Shown here: positions 62,305 through 64,000 of the stretch, piece by piece | Layout of the letters: every line of letters begins with the position of its first letter | Numbering within the stretch: the first letter of the stretch is position 1 | NCBI GenBank assembly: GCA_014706295.1 | Contig: JACSVZ010000004.1 | Coordinates: 93,011,548 to 93,075,547, forward strand | Length of the DNA stretch: 64,000 nucleotides | Origin: Lycocorax pyrrhopterus obiensis | Lineage: Eukaryota > Chordata > Aves > Passeriformes > Paradisaeidae | Direction of reading: 5' to 3' | Position numbers and translations under genes: made by a program | The notes under the pieces: generated by a model | The model's database searches: none | What the model was told of the DNA's origin: nothing | The model's input: the letters and a program-made list of their open reading frames with translations, nothing else

Positions 62305-64000
62305 TTCATTTTGAGCTAATGCAGATTTATTTAATTTTTACTTTTAATACATTTCACTGAAACAGACTGCCAAAAGAAAGAGTGATAAGACAACTCTTAA
62401 ATTCTAAATAAAAAAGAATTTTCAACTTGCTAATCAGGAAAAATAATCACCTGGGTTTAAGAGTGATAAATCCTGTAATATTGAAATCCTGTGTTTACTA
62501 TAACACTTCATACTATAGAATATTCAGAACTCACATATTATTGATCCTGTTTTCGTGAACAGCACAGACTTCCATTAACAGCAGTGAACTTGCACTTCTG
62601 TGCACTGTTACAATGAGTGAATTTGTACCAGAAGAAAATCAGGAAATTCACAATAAGGGCCAACACAATTAGTTACACAATGAGTGGTGTTAAAGATGCC
62701 AGCCCATACATGTCTAAGTATGGACTTTGCAGAAGAAACAGGAGCCTTCCAACTTCAGTTAAACTATTCAGAGATGTCAAGATTCAGAGCATTGTATTAA
62801 CTTGAATAAGAAGAGTAGGTTAAGACAAAGTGGAAATATCAGATTCAAAGAAAATATTTGAAAGAAACAGATTAGATGAGACAAACCAGAAAATCCTGTA
62901 TTTTTCAGCTGTACTATATGTCATAGGAAAAATACATTACCAAAATACTGTGGAGAAAATAGCGATTTGGAGAATAATTCAGTGCATAAGGACTTCTGAA
63001 TTCTGTTTAACATTCTTCAAAAAAGTCTGTTCAGTTAGTCACCTAGGGTTTGATTCAGATAAAAGAAAACCCTTAGGGTTTTTTTTAACTTTTAAAGAAG
63101 TTTGGCCACTTGTCTAGTCTAAAGTAGATTCCTTCTTAGTAGACGCAAAGCAATGCTTCCAGAGAGAAGTACCTCCCTCTTCTTAAACTCCTTTTGTAGG
63201 CACCTCTAAAGAATTATTTGTCCCATCTTAGGTCTTTCCAAGGTCCACTGAGGAAATCTAGAAAATTAACTTAACCAAGTTACCTATCCTACTACTAAGG
63301 GACAGCTTTCTCTAAAAGTCTTTCTGTAGATCCAGCCTCATGAGGTTCCACATCTACAGCATGTAATTGTTTTCCAGGTGATTAATAAATATGCTAAACT
63401 TCTAAAGAAAAAAAGAAAAGTAAAAGAAAAGTTGGATTTCCATCAGTAACAGTCTTCAAATTTATGACTTGTGGCAGTGAAGTTTATTCATTGTGCTGGT
63501 ACAGCTTTGCAAGGGCAATGTGCAAACTAACAAGCATGCTCTAATAATCGAACATGAAGGAAATTATGAACCTAAATTAGTTCTACAGTACTACAGAGAA
63601 TTAAAGATATTAGAAAACAGGAAAATATAATCTCATTCAAGTGATGCCATGGTACTGATTCTTGTGATGGGGAGCCCCTCCTTGCTAAAGGACTTGCCAC
63701 ATCATGTGCACAGTAATATTTTTATTTGCTTTCAGAAACAACTGAAGAGACATAATAGTGTGATTTTGAGTTTCTCTGTATTAAAAGTCTGTAAAAATCT
63801 CTTCTTTGCTTGAAGTCTGTAAGAAACCACAAGCAACTCCATATGTGCCTTCCTTTTATGCTACATTTGTCCTTTCTATTTTGTAGTGTACAAAGTCACC
63901 ACTGGAACCCGGTGACAGAGCTTGATTAACTGTGCTTAATCTATTTCCACAGAAAAATGGACAGAAGAAAGTGTTCTAAAACAAGATAATAAAATGTAAT
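62305..64000. other. unannotated AT-rich DNA to the window end
   Basis: No gene or repeat recognised. Open frames of 62 and 95 codons (62617 and 62830) have no recognisable features. Confidence 0.5.

Noticed and set aside
1..64000. CRISPR array, operon, phage or bacterial mobile element
   Set aside because: No regularly spaced repeats and no prokaryotic genes; CR1 and avian LTRs show vertebrate DNA.

Overview
The window looks like a gene-poor stretch of a bird genome, most likely a songbird. The evidence is at least nine CR1 LINE fragments, six of them keeping the usual 3' end (repeated ATTCTATG-type octamers), together with several solo LTRs of kinds familiar from passerine genomes. Base composition is AT-rich throughout, with no operons, ribosome binding sites or bacterial-style genes. 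No open reading frame could be assigned to a known host protein. Most of the longer ones lie in repeats or LTRs; the main exception is an unassigned 199-codon frame.

Layout. Positions 1-3700 are noncoding; about 1560-2640 reads like a conserved regulatory element (octamer motif, RFX-like half sites, hairpins) and is followed by homopolymer runs and a CA microsatellite. Positions 3700-26000 are ordinary AT-rich intergenic or intronic DNA with four CR1 copies (5.5, 11.1, 19.3 and 22.7 kb) and the unassigned 199-codon frame at 12.8 kb. A small but dense CpG-rich region at 27.13-27.95 kb is the only promoter-like island. Positions 28.5-30.3 kb hold a CR1 copy and stacked LTRs, the youngest with a 5-bp target duplication. 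Positions 39.2-43.9 kb hold three solo LTRs (369, about 667 and 1061 bp) and a CR1 tail. Positions 46.4-47.5 kb hold an antisense LTR with a 57-bp tandem duplication beside it. Positions 48.07-50.36 kb form a large inverted repeat with arms of about 320 bp; a CR1 copy sits in one arm only. Positions 56.6-59.75 kb are a nest in which CR1 sequence is interrupted by three LTRs. A possible short coding exon lies at 60.0 kb, and the rest is ordinary sequence with small tandem repeats.

There is no evidence of a group of genes acting together. What can be read is repeat history: old CR1 copies, later LTR insertions with intact target-site duplications of 4, 5 and 6 bp (three different kinds of integrase), and one inverted duplication that preserves an empty CR1 site. 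All identifications are by reading and pattern recognition; no database search was run.
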